A DNA stretch of 23,381 nucleotides from Carex sylvatica (Eukaryota; Streptophyta; Magnoliopsida; Poales; Cyperaceae), in assembly GCA_964058845.1 (NCBI GenBank), contig CAXKVR010000395.1, forward strand, positions 1 to 23,381, written 5' to 3'. The translations under genes and the position numbers were made by a program. This document shows positions 21,944 to 23,381 of this stretch, one piece after another; positions within the stretch are counted from its first letter, which is position 1, and the number at the start of each line of letters is the position of its first letter. The notes beneath the pieces are model-generated. The model was not told the origin of the DNA and ran no database searches. It was given only the letters and a program-made list of their open reading frames with translations.

Positions 21944-22862
21944 CCTAATAGGATAATTAATCATCAAGATATTGTTATCTTTACAAGATTGATTAATCAA
22001 ACCCGAATCTATCCCCCAATTGATGCGTTCTCTTTCACTCTGGAAATTAAGTACAGCTGTAATTCCCTACAAATCAACAGTATAAATTAACTAATCTTCC
22101 AGAAAACTAACAAGCAATAGTGTTAGCCATTTGAACTAAAAAAATACCAGATCATTAGCCAAGGTCTCCACATCTTTTTCTCTCTGTATGCATGACCCAA
22201 CATATATTTGTTCGGTAATCTACAATAGAAAAAAAATATAATTAGTCAAAAAAATACTTAGTTGAAAGGAGGCCAGTTGATTGATATAAAAAAATAAAAT
22301 AAAAAGTACAATGAAATGCCTTCATACCTTGCTATACTGCATACCAAGCGAATGGTTATAACACAACTCATCTTTTGCTCGGTCGAGAGCTTTAATATAC
22401 TCCTCCAATGGAAAACCCCCAAAAGACCAATCGGTCTCCCCTCCCTGCTCTTCGGCCCACTTAGCAATAATCTCTGTTTTTAATTTAGAACTTTTCATCG
22501 TACCGTTTCTCTCTCCTGACAGTTGGGCCCACCCGCTAGGTGAAAGAAGCTGAGGTGAAAATATAGCAAAACCCACCCTTCCATTTCCATTTCCGTTTCC
22601 GTTTCCGTTTCCGTTCCCGTTCCCATTCCCATTCCCATTCCCATTTCCGTTTAAGTTCCCGTTCCCATTCCCGTTTCCGTTTAAGTTGACTTTTAGATAG
22701 GAGGTTTGTATAAATTTACTGTTCCATGTAGTAAGAGGTACACGGCCTTTGTTGAATAGTATACTATAATCGGCATTTAGAGGTAACTCATGGAGTGGGA
22801 AAGGAGTAAAAGGTCTTTCTAGCACAAGGCTATATGGGCCCGAGGCTTCATTAATCATATTT
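19486..22862 (-). CDS. LSF1: LSF1 (LIKE SEX FOUR 1), starch-degradation protein, 5' part missing
   Basis: Eight exons on the minus strand, all with GT-AG borders, join in frame: 22862-22328, 22219-22148, 22066-21945, 21776-21561, 20867-20759, 20323-20211, 20123-19976 and 19605-19486, giving 477 codons to the stop. The visible part starts in the end of the PDZ-like region (GPYSLVLERPF). It continues through a linker with FNKGRVP and FPLEEYIKALDRAK, the dual-specificity phosphatase domain (IYVGSCIQ, then CTSGFDRSP with the C-x5-R loop encoded at 21682-21662) and LHWIQDTALHAAFNFVTG. The CBM48 glucan-binding domain follows (HSVTFVWN, EEVFLIGDFTNNWK, KYYYKFIVSG, HGNINNVI), then the family C-terminus (FAICPLRLCPK). 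LSF1 acts in the chloroplast stroma in transitory starch breakdown; in Arabidopsis it is reported to lack clear phosphatase activity and to scaffold beta-amylases. The transit peptide and PDZ exons lie beyond the window; the intron at 22863 onward exceeds 500 bp. Odd feature: an Asn-Gly repeat in the linker. Confidence 0.95.
21911..21942. repeat. GA/TC microsatellite at an LSF1 splice donor
   Basis: The (GA)n run on + corresponds to a CU repeat on the LSF1 transcript that begins almost at the donor (GT at 21944-21943) of the third visible intron. Length variation here would not alter coding sequence but lies within reach of splice-site recognition. Confidence 0.85.
22581..22688 (-). repeat. 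hexanucleotide repeat coding for (Asn-Gly)n in LSF1
   Basis: Eighteen consecutive 6-bp units of the type AACGGA/AATGGG/AACTTA encode, in protein order, NL, four NG, NL and twelve NG. Third positions vary and two units carry the NL variant, so the array is not freshly homogenised. The unit is a multiple of three, so length changes keep the frame. It lies in the linker between the PDZ part and the phosphatase domain. Confidence 0.93.
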
Positions 22863-23381
22863 CTGAAACAAAAAAGTAATCGAATTGAAACCCAATTAAA
22901 CATGTAATATGTAAATGTAATGCACCAAATTTGTCAACATTTAACAAAGAACAATATACAGTTAAAGCAATTAGAGGCATAGTCACAAGATTCACGAATA
23001 TTCCTTTTTTAGATGATGGCGAACCAAACGATGAATTATTTGCGAATAATTCGTGGATTTTACGAACTTTCCCGAATTTTACAAATTATTTGCAATATTT
23101 TAATTTTTTTGCTTCCCTGTGAGACTGATACCTCAGGTTCGGATAATTTTGAATCATTCCCAAATTATACCCGAATTATTCCTGAATCACAATTTTTTGA
23201 CCCGCCAAACCGAAGCCGAAAAATTAATTTGTCACTATGATTAGAGGCAACCCCATACAACTCAACCGAAGCCGAATAATTAATTTGTCACTATGATTAG
23301 AGGCAACCCCATACAACTCAACAGTAATTCTGGGAATAAGAGTTCATGAAATAGAATTGACAAAGATCAAATTTTTTTTAA
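22863..23381. other. LSF1 intron sequence to the window edge, with repeat debris
   Basis: The sequence upstream of the acceptor at 22864-22863 shows no PDZ exon up to the edge. It contains repeated words such as CGAATAATTCG and CCCGAATTATTCC (23000-23190) of the kind left by old transposons, and a 56-bp tandem duplication (23210-23321). Confidence 0.6.
23210..23321. repeat. 56-bp tandem duplication, nearly identical
   Basis: Copies 23210-23265 and 23266-23321 both start CCGAAGCCGAA and end CATACAACTCAA and differ at only one position near the start. The high identity points to a recent duplication. Confidence 0.92.

Noticed and set aside
22866..22903. ATG at 22903 as the start of LSF1
   Set aside because: It lies upstream of a clear acceptor (TTTGTTTCAG, AG at 22864-22863); LSF1 homology begins after it and the transit peptide and PDZ parts are missing, so this is intron sequence.

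Overview
This is plant nuclear DNA, almost certainly from a eudicot. The evidence is very AT-rich spacers, canonical GT-AG introns, an intronless SUVH-type histone methyltransferase, two genes for chloroplast proteins (an alkenal/one oxidoreductase and the starch-degradation protein LSF1), and typical plant transposon debris. Nothing bacterial is present: no operons, ribosome binding sites or CRISPR arrays. The species cannot be named from the sequence.

Layout. Positions 1-4600 are gene-poor: a possible last exon of an upstream gene (2-91), a duplicated block of about 345 bp (1731-2075 and 2881-3223) and a MITE-like inverted-repeat element (4082-4279). Positions 4600-9644 hold a decayed Mutator-like element (MULE). 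It has three 27-bp palindromes, a minisatellite intron, a plant mobile domain (PMD, MAIN-like) gene on + and a heavily mutated MURA transposase on -. The two genes converge as mudrA and mudrB do in MuDR. At 10318-10537 (-) lies an isolated first exon of an NADPH-dependent alkenal double-bond reductase with a frameshift. Positions 10885-12065 are a foldback element with near-perfect arms of about 0.5 kb, flanked by a 9-bp target-site duplication.

The right half is genic. A SUVH5/6-like H3K9 methyltransferase (SRA, pre-SET, SET, post-SET) occupies 13147-16497 as a single exon. A four-exon chloroplast alkenal/one oxidoreductase (AOR) occupies 17194-18862. LSF1 runs on the minus strand from 22862 to 19486 in eight visible exons; its transit-peptide and PDZ exons lie beyond the right edge. 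AOR and LSF1 are convergent.

The genes do not form one pathway. One theme connects the left and middle: a MULE and a long hairpin element, both typical targets of H3K9me2 and non-CG methylation, lie upstream of a SUVH gene whose product family deposits that mark. Points most worth checking are the foldback element, the PMD/transposase pair, a CAG-TAG tandem splice acceptor in AOR that can insert a stop codon, and an Asn-Gly hexanucleotide expansion inside LSF1.
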